A stretch of 64,000 nt of DNA from the NCBI RefSeq assembly GCF_009796805.1, contig NZ_CP047029.1, positions 1,043,501-1,107,500 on the forward strand. The letters run 5' to 3'. The stretch is from Algibacter sp. L1A34 (GTDB lineage Bacteria > Bacteroidota > Bacteroidia > Flavobacteriales > Flavobacteriaceae). Each line of letters starts with the position of its first letter. Positions within the stretch are counted from its first letter, which is position 1. The position numbers were made by a program, and so were the translations under genes. Below the pieces are notes generated by a model. It searched no databases and was not told where the DNA came from. It saw only the letters and a list, made by a program, of their open reading frames with translations. Shown one piece after another: positions 33,245-42,010 of the stretch.

Positions 33245-34540
33245 ATGATAAAGAATTTTGTTGAAGAACTAACTTGGAGAGGCATGATACACACAGTAAT
33301 GCCAGGAGCGGAAGAACACTTAATGGAGAGCATGCGTAGTGCTTATGTAGGTTTCGATCCTACTGCCGATTCTTTACATATTGGTAATTTAGTCCCTATT
33401 ATGCTACTTGCACATTATCAACGCGCAGGACACAGACCACTAGCGTTAGTTGGTGGCGCTACAGGAATGATTGGTGATCCATCAGGAAAATCGAACGAGC
33501 GCAACTTACTAGACGAAAAAGTACTTCGTCATAATCAAAATTCAATAAAAAAACAATTAGCGCACTTTTTAGATTTTGAGAGTGATGCCGATAATGCAGC
33601 TGTTTTAGTTAATAATTACGACTGGATAAAGGAGTTTTCGTTTCTAGACTTTATACGCGATGTTGGTAAACACATTACGGTAAACTATATGATGGCGAAA
33701 GATTCTGTAAAAAGCAGATTGTCTTCAGAGTCTACAGAAGGTTTAAGTTTCACTGAGTTTACTTACCAGTTAATTCAAGGCTACGATTTTCTTCACTTAT
33801 ATAGAGAGCAAAACTGCTCCATACAAATGGGAGGAAGCGACCAATGGGGAAATATAACTACAGGAACCGAATTAATTCGTCGTGTTGGTAGTGGTAAAGG
33901 TTATGCTATTACTTGTCCGTTAATAACAAAGGCCGATGGTTCTAAATTCGGAAAATCCGAAGGTGGAAATGTATGGTTGGATTCTAATAGAACATCACCT
34001 TATAAATTCTACCAATATTGGTTAAACTCATCGGATGAAGATGCTGAAAAATATATCAAAATTTTCACCTTTCTAACTGAGAATGAAATAAACGCTATAA
34101 CAAAAGAACATAAAGACGCTCCACATTTACGTGTGCTACAAAAACGTTTAGCGGAAGAAATTACAACTATGGTGCATTCTAAAGAAGATTTAGACAATGC
34201 TATAAAAGCAAGTGCTATTCTTTTCGGAAAATCTACTAGCAACGATTTAAAAGGATTAAATGAGCAAACTTTTTTAGATGTTTTTGATGGTGTTCCACAA
34301 ACAGAAATTACTCAAGACGATATTGAAAACGGGATAGATATTATTGCTGCACTAGCCGAAAAAGGTGGTTTTTTAAAATCTAACGGCGAAGCGCGCCGTG
34401 CTTTAAAAGAAAATGCAATATCTGTTAATAAAGAAAAAGTAAAAGACGATTACACCGTAACAACTGCCGATTTAATCAATAATAGATTTGTTCTCCTTCA
34501 ACGTGGAAAAAAGAACTATTTTGTATTGCGTGTAGTTTAA
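33245..34540 (+). CDS. tyrS: Tyrosyl-tRNA synthetase
   Basis: Class I synthetase charging tRNA-Tyr. The HIGH motif is in [18 protein letters not shown] (about residues 36-53), [14 protein letters not shown] is the tyrosine pocket, the KMSKS loop is KFGKSEGG, and the C-terminal 70 residues form the S4-like RNA-binding domain ([17 protein letters not shown]). Length 431 is normal. It ends at a strong bidirectional terminator. Confidence 0.98.
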   Translation: MIKNFVEELTWRGMIHTVMPGAEEHLMESMRSAYVGFDPTADSLHIGNLVPIMLLAHYQRAGHRPLALVGGATGMIGDPSGKSNERNLLDEKVLRHNQNSIKKQLAHFLDFESDADNAAVLVNNYDWIKEFSFLDFIRDVGKHITVNYMMAKDSVKSRLSSESTEGLSFTEFTYQLIQGYDFLHLYREQNCSIQMGGSDQWGNITTGTELIRRVGSGKGYAITCPLITKADGSKFGKSEGGNVWLDSNRTSPYKFYQYWLNSSDEDAEKYIKIFTFLTENEINAITKEHKDAPHLRVLQKRLAEEITTMVHSKEDLDNAIKASAILFGKSTSNDLKGLNEQTFLDVFDGVPQTEITQDDIENGIDIIAALAEKGGFLKSNGEARRALKENAISVNKEKVKDDYTVTTADLINNRFVLLQRGKKNYFVLRVV

Positions 34541-34562
34541 TTAAAACGTTTAAACTTATCAT

Positions 34563-34604
34563 AAAAAAAAGGTCTCTGATTTAATATAATCAGAGACCTT
34601 TTTT
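34563..34604 (+). terminator. Bidirectional terminator between tyrS and the Ig-like lipoprotein gene
   Basis: A-run, perfect 11-bp core GGTCTCTGATT/AATCAGAGACC extended by A/T pairs, T-run. Lies between convergent genes, so it serves both. Confidence 0.9.
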
Positions 34605-34637
34605 ATACCTCATTTTCCAATTATGGAATTGAAATAT

Positions 34638-36242
34638 TTAATCCTTAAACGTCAACGTTTCAGGATAACCCCAATCTGCACGTATTTCTATAGCTTTAAA
34701 GTGACTTACTTTTTCGGGTTGTATCTTTTTTAAATAATTTCCCGTGTCGTATTTCTTGTTACCATTAGCATCATGAATTACCCGAATCTTATAGGTCGCA
34801 GGTTTTACATTCAAAAAATTAACAAGTTCATTAGTTTCAGCAAATTGCTCATATATAACTTCACCTTTATCGTCAGTTAATTGAATTATCAATGGAAACG
34901 AAGCATTTATCAAAGTAAAACGAGCATATCCAAATTCCGATTCCTTTTTTGTTTTAAACGAATAATTTAACGTATCATTTTTATCATCATAGAAATCAAT
35001 AAACGCTTCTGGCAATAGCTGTATTTGATAGCTATTATCTTCAGTTTTATCAAAATCGAATTTGTAGGTATTATTTATAGTATCAAACTTTGTTGTAAAC
35101 GCTACATTAGTAGAATCCTTATCCAAAATCGTCATTTTCTCAGCATTAAAACTAACAAACGGTGTGGTTCCGAAGATAAAAAAAGATTCATTATAACCCA
35201 CTGCTCCCGCAGGTTTCGACTGTATAACTAAGCTATCTCTATCCAATTTCCTTATTCTAACGGTATAATCCTTTTCATAATCAATATTAGAAATACTAAA
35301 CAATAGCGAATCCACTTCCAATTTTGGTTTGTACCAATAATTAAGCGTATCTGTTTTAAAATCCTTAGTAATGCGATAATCAAAACCTTCAGGAACATCA
35401 GAATTCAATTTAATTTTCATCCCTTCGTAAACACCTTCATAACCAAAAGCTATTTTTTCTCCAGCAATAATCATTGGTCGCGTAGCCTTATAATCGAGCA
35501 CTTCATTAAACAATTTCAATTTGTAAAGCGAATCGTTTGGTACGGTAATAAAACTTTTATGGAAAGCAATTTGATCTACTTTTTGTTGAAACTTATTATC
35601 AGAATTCCCATCCTTTAAAGCCATAAGCATATATTTTCCAGCCTTAATATTATCAACAGAAAATGTTGTAAGACTGTCCAATGTATTGGTAATATATTTA
35701 GGCGTTTCCTTATAAACAATAGAATCTGTATAAGTAGAATCGACCTCGTACAACATAACCGAAACAAAAGTATCTGGTTTTTCTTTTACAGCATCTACAA
35801 CGGTTCCTTTTACGCTTAACGAATCAATATAACTCCCAGTAGAGAACACATAACGATAGTAAGGGTATGGATTCCCTTCGTTATTATCTTGAATGCTATT
35901 ACCAAAGTTAAATGCGTAAGTAGTATTGGGCTTAAGCGTATCGTGAATTTTAATAGTAATATATTTACTTGCCGTTCCCAAAGGTGTAATTTCAGGCTGA
36001 TTTACCATGGGTGGCGAAATAATAAGCTGCTTATTTAAATCTTTCATTTTAACGTATTCGTCAAAATAAATCTTTATTTCATCGCCTTTAAAATTGGTTG
36101 TTAAATTTGCAGGCTCTGTTTTCACGATAACAGGAGGAGTCACGTCTTTTGGGCCACCATCGGGCGTTCCACGATTGGCACAATTAAAAAAAATAACGCC
36201 AATAACTGCAGCTAAAATAAAATTTGAAAGTGTTTTATTCAT
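34638..36242 (-). CDS. Large lipoprotein with Ig-like domains
   Basis: A 534-residue lipoprotein: signal MNKTLSNFILAAVIGVIFFNC with Cys21, then an Ig-like (Big_5 type) domain from about residue 35 (PPVIVKTEPANLTTNFKGDEIKIYFDEYVKMKDL). The rest is beta-rich, ending in a domain like KPATYKIRVIHDANGNKKYDTGNYLKKIQPE, which recalls the DUF5103/Ig-fold C-termini of Bacteroidota surface proteins. Role unknown; a structural or scaffold role in the envelope is likely. Start chosen at ATG 36242; the longer frame uses a TTG two codons upstream. Confidence 0.82.
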   Translation of the reverse strand: MNKTLSNFILAAVIGVIFFNCANRGTPDGGPKDVTPPVIVKTEPANLTTNFKGDEIKIYFDEYVKMKDLNKQLIISPPMVNQPEITPLGTASKYITIKIHDTLKPNTTYAFNFGNSIQDNNEGNPYPYYRYVFSTGSYIDSLSVKGTVVDAVKEKPDTFVSVMLYEVDSTYTDSIVYKETPKYITNTLDSLTTFSVDNIKAGKYMLMALKDGNSDNKFQQKVDQIAFHKSFITVPNDSLYKLKLFNEVLDYKATRPMIIAGEKIAFGYEGVYEGMKIKLNSDVPEGFDYRITKDFKTDTLNYWYKPKLEVDSLLFSISNIDYEKDYTVRIRKLDRDSLVIQSKPAGAVGYNESFFIFGTTPFVSFNAEKMTILDKDSTNVAFTTKFDTINNTYKFDFDKTEDNSYQIQLLPEAFIDFYDDKNDTLNYSFKTKKESEFGYARFTLINASFPLIIQLTDDKGEVIYEQFAETNELVNFLNVKPATYKIRVIHDANGNKKYDTGNYLKKIQPEKVSHFKAIEIRADWGYPETLTFKD

Positions 36243-36298
36243 TACCAATTAAAATTTTCACAAACCTACATAATTTTAAAGATATAACGCTTAAAGTC

Positions 36299-36976
36299 CT
36301 AAGCAATTGCCATAGTAGCTATACTTATTTTTATGTTTTTAGCTTGATTCAGAATTAAAATACAAGCTTCCAAAGTTGCACCAGTTGTTATAAGATCGTC
36401 TACTATTAAAACATGTTTATTTTCTATGGATGCCCTATTCTGTAAAGCAAACAATTCTTCACTATTAACCAAACGCGCAATACGCCCTTTATTAGTTTGC
36501 GATTTATTATTCGATATTTTAACCAGCACATCATCTAAATAATCCGCTTCTAAAGCTTCAGCTATTTGCTGTCCAAATTTTTCAACTTGATTAAAACCGC
36601 GTGATTTCAGCTTCTTCTTATGTAAAGGCACAGGAATTATAACATCAACATCACGATAAGTCTCTAACTCCTGAAGCTCGGCTCCTAGCCAATTCCCTAA
36701 TACAAAACCAATGTTTTGATAACCTCGATATTTTAGACCATGAATAAGCTGTTGCACTAAACTTTTCTTTTCAAATCTAAAAAGCGCGGTGCCATTTTCA
36801 ACTTTACAACGTCCGTAAAGCACTTTTTTAACAGCATCACTATTATCAAAATGAAAATTGGTAACCGGTAAATCGTGCCTGCAATCCACACAAATAGTGT
36901 CTTCATTATCGTTTAATGCACCAAGACAAGCATAGCACACCTTAGGAAAAAATATATTTAATACCGATTTAAACAT
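36299..36976 (-). CDS. ComF family phosphoribosyltransferase-like protein
   Basis: A 225-residue ComF-type protein: an N-terminal zinc ribbon with CYACLGAL and CVDC, and a C-terminal phosphoribosyltransferase fold with the PRPP motif HVLIVDDLITTGATLEAC (about 186-203) and VPLHKKKLKSRGFNQVEKFG. In transformable bacteria ComF helps internalised single-stranded DNA. Whether this organism is competent cannot be seen here. Divergent from glyS. Confidence 0.93.
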   Translation of the reverse strand: MFKSVLNIFFPKVCYACLGALNDNEDTICVDCRHDLPVTNFHFDNSDAVKKVLYGRCKVENGTALFRFEKKSLVQQLIHGLKYRGYQNIGFVLGNWLGAELQELETYRDVDVIIPVPLHKKKLKSRGFNQVEKFGQQIAEALEADYLDDVLVKISNNKSQTNKGRIARLVNSEELFALQNRASIENKHVLIVDDLITTGATLEACILILNQAKNIKISIATMAIA

Positions 36977-37037
36977 TTAAATTAAAAGTAGTTCTGTAAA
37001 TTTAGTTAATAATATCGAATAGTTTCAAACGCTTTTT

Positions 37038-37045
37038 TATTTTTG
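37038..37045 (+). promoter_or_regulatory. Predicted glyS -7 box, leaderless start
   Basis: TATTTTTG, 4 bases before the ATG at 37050. Confidence 0.55.
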
Positions 37046-37049
37046 CACT

Positions 37050-38591
37050 ATGGCAAATCAAGATGATAAATTTAAAAAGGTAATATCGCACGCAAAGGAA
37101 TACGGATATGTATTTCAAAGTAGCGAAATATACGACGGTTTAAGCGCCGTTTACGACTACGCCCAAAATGGTGCTGAGTTAAAGAAAAACATACGTGACT
37201 ACTGGTGGAAAGCCATGGTACAAATGAACGAAAATATTGTTGGTATCGATGCCGCGATATTTATGCATCCAACAACTTGGAAGGCATCTGGACATGTTGA
37301 TGCGTTTAACGACCCATTAATTGACAATAAAGACTCAAAAAAGCGTTACCGCGCCGATGTTTTAATTGAAGATTATTGCGCCAAAATTGAAGCTAAAATT
37401 GATAAAGAAGTCGCTAAAGCAGCAAAACGTTTTGGTGAAGCCTTTAATAAAGAAGAATTTTTAGCAACAAACGGACGTGTTGTTGGATATCAAGAAAAAA
37501 TAAATGCAACGCTTTCGCGGATGGGTCAATCTTTGGAAAAAGAAGATTTAGTCGATGTTAAAGCATTAATTGAAGAGTTAGAAATTGCCGATCCCTTAAC
37601 AGGAAGTAGAAACTGGACAGATGTTAAGCAGTTCAACTTGATGTTTGGAACAAAACTTGGTGCTTCTGCAGAGTCTGCAATGGATTTATATTTACGTCCA
37701 GAAACGGCTCAAGGTATTTTTGTTAACTTTTTAAACGTTCAGAAAACCGGACGTATGAAAATTCCTTTTGGAATTGCACAAACCGGAAAAGCCTTTAGAA
37801 ATGAAATTGTTGCAAGACAATTTATTTTTAGAATGCGTGAGTTTGAACAAATGGAAATGCAATTTTTCATTAAACCAGGTACGCAAGCCAAATGGTACGA
37901 CTACTGGAAAGAAACACGTATGAAATGGCATTTATCTTTAGGAATGGGAGCGGAGAACTATCGTTTTCACGACCATGATAAATTAGCACATTATGCTGAT
38001 GCTGCTGCCGATATTGAATTTAAATTCCCATTTGGGTTTAAAGAACTAGAAGGTATTCACTCTAGAACAGATTTCGATTTAAAAGCACACGAAGAGCATT
38101 CTGGAAAGAAATTACAATATTTTGACCATGAAGAAAATAAAAGCTACACACCATATGTATTAGAAACCTCTATTGGTTTAGACCGTATGTTTTTAGCCGT
38201 ATTCTCTAACTCTTTACAAGAAGAAGAACTAGAAAACGGAACAACTAGAACGGTATTAAAATTACCAAGTGTACTAGCTCCAGTAAAAGCTGCCATTTTA
38301 CCATTGGTTAAAAAGGACGGCTTACCAGAAGTGGCTCGTAAAATTGTAGAAGAATTGAAATGGGATTTCAATGTGATTTACGATGAAAAAGATGCTGTTG
38401 GGCGTCGTTACAGAAGACAAGACGCTAACGGAACTCCATTCTGTATTACAGTAGATCACGATACTTTAAAAGATAACACTGTAACTATTAGACATAGAGA
38501 TACTATGGAACAGGAACGTGTTAATATTGATGATTTACAAAAAATAATAAAACAAGAAGTTGATGTACGTACTTGGTTAATGAAGATGTAA
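37050..38591 (+). CDS. glyS: Glycyl-tRNA synthetase (class II, alpha2 type)
   Basis: Charges tRNA-Gly. It is the single-chain (glyQS) type of 513 residues: motif 1/2 region VNFLNVQKTGRMKIPFGIAQTGKAFRNEIVARQFIFRMREFEQMEMQ, motif 3 SIGLDRMF, and a C-terminal anticodon-binding domain with FNVIYDEKDAVGRRYRRQDANGTPFCITVD. The start is fixed by the -7 box just upstream. Confidence 0.97.
   Translation: MANQDDKFKKVISHAKEYGYVFQSSEIYDGLSAVYDYAQNGAELKKNIRDYWWKAMVQMNENIVGIDAAIFMHPTTWKASGHVDAFNDPLIDNKDSKKRYRADVLIEDYCAKIEAKIDKEVAKAAKRFGEAFNKEEFLATNGRVVGYQEKINATLSRMGQSLEKEDLVDVKALIEELEIADPLTGSRNWTDVKQFNLMFGTKLGASAESAMDLYLRPETAQGIFVNFLNVQKTGRMKIPFGIAQTGKAFRNEIVARQFIFRMREFEQMEMQFFIKPGTQAKWYDYWKETRMKWHLSLGMGAENYRFHDHDKLAHYADAAADIEFKFPFGFKELEGIHSRTDFDLKAHEEHSGKKLQYFDHEENKSYTPYVLETSIGLDRMFLAVFSNSLQEEELENGTTRTVLKLPSVLAPVKAAILPLVKKDGLPEVARKIVEELKWDFNVIYDEKDAVGRRYRRQDANGTPFCITVDHDTLKDNTVTIRHRDTMEQERVNIDDLQKIIKQEVDVRTWLMKM
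37511..37520 (+). repeat. Polar decamer GCTTTCGCGG, copy 4
   Basis: Inside glyS, in plus-strand orientation (the gene's coding strand). Confidence 0.5.
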
Positions 38592-38628
38592 AAATCTAAA
38601 GAACTAAATAGGGTATATTTTCAATATT

Positions 38629-38666
38629 AAAAATCCCAATCGAATTGCTTCGGTTGGGATTTTTTA
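38629..38666 (+). terminator. Rho-independent terminator of glyS
   Basis: AAAAATCCCAATCG with CGGTTGGGATTTTTT (one G-U pair) and T-run. It could also stop the convergent gene that ends at 38686. Confidence 0.85.
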
Positions 38667-38685
38667 TGTTTTTATAATTTAAGTA

Positions 38686-39252
38686 TTAGAAACGATATCC
38701 AATTCTAAGATTAAGATTAATGGTGGTATAACCTTCATTTTCAAGATAACCAGCACTTTTGGCAAAGTAATAAGCATAACCAATACCTATTCCGGTTTCG
38801 TAATTAAAATGCTTGCCAATGTTTCTTTTTATACCCCAAGTTGGAATAATTGAAACTTGATTAACAACCTCAACATTATCGTAATTAGAAATTGTAAACC
38901 AATTAGGATGAAAACTAGTTTGTAATGCTAAAAAATTACCAGCATTTCCAGAAATACTTCTAGATTTTGAAACTCGTTTATCCAAATTATAATACCATCG
39001 TGGCTCTAATCGAATTACGGGAGCTAATAAATATCCCGATTTTGGATAAAAATCACCACCCCAAAGACCTAAATCCATTCCGAGTTCTGCACGAAGTGCT
39101 ATTTCATTAGATAATTTAACTTCGCGATGTGCCCAAACTCCTAAAAAACCTGTTTGAATACCATAAGTTGATTTTTCTACACTTGCTTTTTGAGCATACG
39201 TTGCTACTGAAACAACTGCCAATACAAATAGAACTAAGTACTTCTTTTTCAT
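38686..39252 (-). CDS. Predicted outer-membrane beta-barrel protein
   Basis: A 188-residue exported protein: signal MKKKYLVLFVLAVVSVATYAQ, then alternating-pattern strands with many aromatic and glycine residues (YGIQTGFLGVWAHREVKL, ALRAELGMDLGLWGG, YTTINLNLRIGYRF) and a C-terminal phenylalanine, all typical of a small outer-membrane barrel. No specific family recognised. Convergent with glyS. Confidence 0.75.
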   Translation of the reverse strand: MKKKYLVLFVLAVVSVATYAQKASVEKSTYGIQTGFLGVWAHREVKLSNEIALRAELGMDLGLWGGDFYPKSGYLLAPVIRLEPRWYYNLDKRVSKSRSISGNAGNFLALQTSFHPNWFTISNYDNVEVVNQVSIIPTWGIKRNIGKHFNYETGIGIGYAYYFAKSAGYLENEGYTTINLNLRIGYRF

Positions 39253-39317
39253 GAAAATAGTTTTTGATTAATGGTTCAGGTTGAATCAATAATCATTCCA
39301 ATGAATAAAGTTTTAAA

Positions 39318-39788
39318 CTAAATAGTAATCTGTCTATCTATTTGTTGATCTAAAGATATAAATGTTTCCGTACGAGATACGCCTGAAATAGTCTGAATTT
39401 GGTTGTTAAGCAAATGCATTAAATCGGCATTATCTTTACACAAAATTTTGATTAAAACATTCCAATTCCCTGTTGTGTAGTGACATTCGAGAACTTCTGG
39501 CACTTTTTTTAATTGCTTAATTGCTTCTGGATTCTGGATGGCTTTATCTAAATAAACACCAATAAAAGCTACGGTTTCATAACCTAACATTTTTGGGTTT
39601 ATCACAAATTTTGAGCCAGATATAATTCCAGATTTTTCGAGTTTACGTAGACGTTGATGTATGGCTGCTCCAGAAATATCAACATTTCTTGCAATTTCTA
39701 GAATTGGAATTCTAGCATCCTCCATTAAAGTTCTAAGTATTTTTTTATCTATCCCGTCTATGCTAGCACTTTTTTCTTTTGATTTCAT
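39318..39788 (-). CDS. Lrp/AsnC family transcriptional regulator
   Basis: A 156-residue regulator: N-terminal winged helix-turn-helix (GIDKKILRTLMEDARIPILEIARNVDISGAAIHQRLRKLEKSGIISG) and C-terminal RAM/AsnC ligand-binding domain (VAFIGVYLDKA, ECHYTTGNWNVLIKI). It probably senses an amino acid and acts as an octamer. No obvious amino-acid gene is adjacent, so a wider regulon is likely. Confidence 0.94.
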   Translation of the reverse strand: MKSKEKSASIDGIDKKILRTLMEDARIPILEIARNVDISGAAIHQRLRKLEKSGIISGSKFVINPKMLGYETVAFIGVYLDKAIQNPEAIKQLKKVPEVLECHYTTGNWNVLIKILCKDNADLMHLLNNQIQTISGVSRTETFISLDQQIDRQITI

Positions 39789-39921
39789 CCCCTACTATTT
39801 CGAATTAAAAGGTAAAAATAATAATTTCCTTGTAAAATGAAAGTCTTTTGCATGTTTTTGATTACAAAGACCTTGTAAATAGGAATTTACCAATAGGAAG
39901 CATGTAAATATGAGAATAATT

Positions 39922-40033
39922 GCGTTAGGGATTGAACGGCTTGTTTGAAATCCTTTTTTTTGAAAAATAAAAAGATTGAGTAGTGAAAGCCCGACTCCTG
40001 CTGCGCCATAAAAGCGCAGCAGGAGTAACGCCC
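39922..40033 (+). repeat. Structured intergenic repeat, copy 1 (candidate RNA element)
   Basis: Closed by GCGTTA (39922-39927) and TAACGC (40026-40031). Conserved blocks GGGATTGAACGGC and GAGTAGTGAAAGCCCGAC are shared with copy 2 at 62749. Between them is an A/T hairpin (CTTTTT/AAAAAG), and after them a perfect 13-bp hairpin ACTCCTGCTGCGC/GCGCAGCAGGAGT. Copy 2 has a different but still paired sequence at the same place, pointing to selection for structure. Might be the Flavo-1 RNA motif described in Flavobacteria, which I cannot confirm. Strand chosen by the reading direction of the conserved blocks. Confidence 0.75.
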
Positions 40034-40042
40034 TACTAAATA

Positions 40043-41002
40043 TTAATTATCGTTTAAAAGTTTTGAAAGCTCATCTAATTTTGGTGTTAAAATCACCTCG
40101 ATACGACGGTTTTTAGCTTTACCCACTGCTGTTTCGTTTGATGCCACTGGAGCAAACTCACCACGGCCGGCGGCTGTAAGGTTTTCAGCATTTATATCTG
40201 CATTCTCACGTAAAATATTTACGATTGCTGTTGCACGTTTTGTTGATAAATCCCAGTTGCTAGTTAAAATCCCGTTCCCTTTATAAGGCACGTTATCTGT
40301 ATGACCTTCAATTAAAACTGCTATGTCTGGATTGTCTCCAAGTACGCTACCCAATTGTTTTACTGCGCGCTTACCTTCGGCACCAACAGCCCAACTTCCT
40401 GAGCTAAACAATAGTTTGTTTTCCATAGACACATAGACTTTTCCGTCGCGTTGTTCTACGGTTAATCCTTTGCCTTCAAAATCCGTTAAAGCCTTAGAAA
40501 TAGCATTCTTCAAAGCCGTCATAGCTGCATCTTTAGCCGCTATTACACTTTCTAATTCAGCAACACGATTAGATCTATTTTCTAACTCAGATTTAAGTTT
40601 TTCTAAACGCGCATTCTCGGCTGCCAAAGCTTGTTCTTTTGCTTCTAGCTGTGCTAATAACTCACGGTTCTTTTGAGAATTTGCCGCTATAGACGCCGAA
40701 CTATTTTTTTCTAAAGCATCGTAAGAATTCTTTAAATTATCATAGTTCGTTTTTGTTGAATTATAATCGGATTGTAATTTATCTCGTTGTGCTACAGCTT
40801 CATCATAGGCAGTATGCAATTGTTTTAACTCATTTTCGGCTACTGTTTTTTCTCTTAGCAAAGCTTCATTAGCATCCGAAATTTTTCGATTTTCTTGTTT
40901 CAATTTAGCATATTTACTCTCTAATTCTTTGTAAACTTTAGGAGAGACACAACTGGTTAAAACGGCCAGTGTTAATAGTGTGAGTACGGTTTTTTTAATC
41001 AT
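40043..41002 (-). CDS. OmpA-family peptidoglycan-associated lipoprotein
   Basis: A 319-residue lipoprotein: signal with lipobox LTSC (Cys18), a long coiled-coil region (about 25-165, rich in Lys/Glu/Ala/Leu heptads), then an OmpA C-terminal domain (about 200-310) with LIEGHTDNVPYKG and NWDLSTKRATAIVNIL for meso-DAP binding. It ties the outer membrane to peptidoglycan; the coiled coil makes it a spacer-like variant. The structured repeat copy 1 lies just after its stop. Confidence 0.93.
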   Translation of the reverse strand: MIKKTVLTLLTLAVLTSCVSPKVYKELESKYAKLKQENRKISDANEALLREKTVAENELKQLHTAYDEAVAQRDKLQSDYNSTKTNYDNLKNSYDALEKNSSASIAANSQKNRELLAQLEAKEQALAAENARLEKLKSELENRSNRVAELESVIAAKDAAMTALKNAISKALTDFEGKGLTVEQRDGKVYVSMENKLLFSSGSWAVGAEGKRAVKQLGSVLGDNPDIAVLIEGHTDNVPYKGNGILTSNWDLSTKRATAIVNILRENADINAENLTAAGRGEFAPVASNETAVGKAKNRRIEVILTPKLDELSKLLNDN

Positions 41003-41032
41003 TTTTACTAAGGTTCTATTTTGGTTGTTTTT

Positions 41033-41794
41033 CTAATTTTCTATTTCTACTAAAATTGGACAGTGATCGCTATGCACGGCTTCCGTAAGTATAACGGCTC
41101 TTTTAATGTTTTCTTGTAAGGGTTGAGAAACTAAAGCATAATCTAAACGCCAACCTTTATTGTTAGCTCGCGAATTAGCACGGTAACTCCACCAACTGAA
41201 TGTTTGTGTTTCTGGATGTAAGTAACGAAAAGAATCTATATATCCACTATCTATAAACTTCCCTAACCACTCACGTTCCTCTGGTAAAAACCCAGAAACT
41301 CCTTTCATTTTTGGATTATGAATATCGATTTCTTCGTGACAAATATTATAGTCGCCGCAAATTACGAGATTTGGGATATCCTGTTTTAGATTATTTATAT
41401 ACTCTTGAAACATATCCATGTATTCAAATTTATGACTAAGCCGCTCACTGTTTGTACCCGATGGCAAATATAGGCTCATTACCGAAACGCCATCGAAATC
41501 TGCTCGAATATTTCGACCTTCGAAATCCATTGACTCAATTCCTGTGCCAAACTCAACATGATTTGGCTCTATTTTACTCAAAATAGCAACACCGCTGTAC
41601 CCTTTTTTTTGCGCACTAAACCAATAATTATAAATGTATCCTGCCTCTTCAAAAACCTCTAGATCCAATTGCTCCTTCATGGCTTTGATTTCTTGTAAAC
41701 AAATAACATCTGGATTTGCACTTTTTAACCACCCAATAAAATCTTTTTTTAATGCGGCACGAATACCGTTTACATTATATGATATAATTTTCAT
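41033..41794 (-). CDS. xth: Exodeoxyribonuclease III
   Basis: AP endonuclease/3'-5' exonuclease of base-excision repair. Motifs: YNVNGIRAALKKDFIGWL, CLQEIKAM with the catalytic glutamate, YSGVAIL, GDYNICHEEIDIHNPK and the C-terminal SDHCPI with the catalytic histidine. Length 253 is normal. Confidence 0.97.
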   Translation of the reverse strand: MKIISYNVNGIRAALKKDFIGWLKSANPDVICLQEIKAMKEQLDLEVFEEAGYIYNYWFSAQKKGYSGVAILSKIEPNHVEFGTGIESMDFEGRNIRADFDGVSVMSLYLPSGTNSERLSHKFEYMDMFQEYINNLKQDIPNLVICGDYNICHEEIDIHNPKMKGVSGFLPEEREWLGKFIDSGYIDSFRYLHPETQTFSWWSYRANSRANNKGWRLDYALVSQPLQENIKRAVILTEAVHSDHCPILVEIEN

Positions 41795-42010
41795 TGTTCT
41801 TCTTAACCTAATACAAATGACAAGGGATTTTATTTAAATGATGGTCTTAGTTTCAAAGATTGAGACCTTTATCTAGATAGATTTGTTTACCAACAAACCT
41901 AATTTCAGCAAAAATAAATAATACGCTACTTTTACACTATAATTTACAGCAAGAATTTTAACGAAGCTATCAACAAAATATTTTAAAGTTTTTATAGTTT
42001 AAGTGTCTGA

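Noticed and set aside
32962-33264. 100-codon open frame between ahcY and tyrS
   Set aside because: It overlaps the third structured repeat copy, the tyrS -7 box and the tyrS start. Its composition is not protein-like, and it has no family features.
39922-40033. Possible integron attC site, because GCGTTAGG resembles an attC end
   Set aside because: The element order and pairing are reversed relative to the R/L boxes of attC. There is no integrase or cassette, and the conserved blocks match the other copies as an RNA-like element instead.
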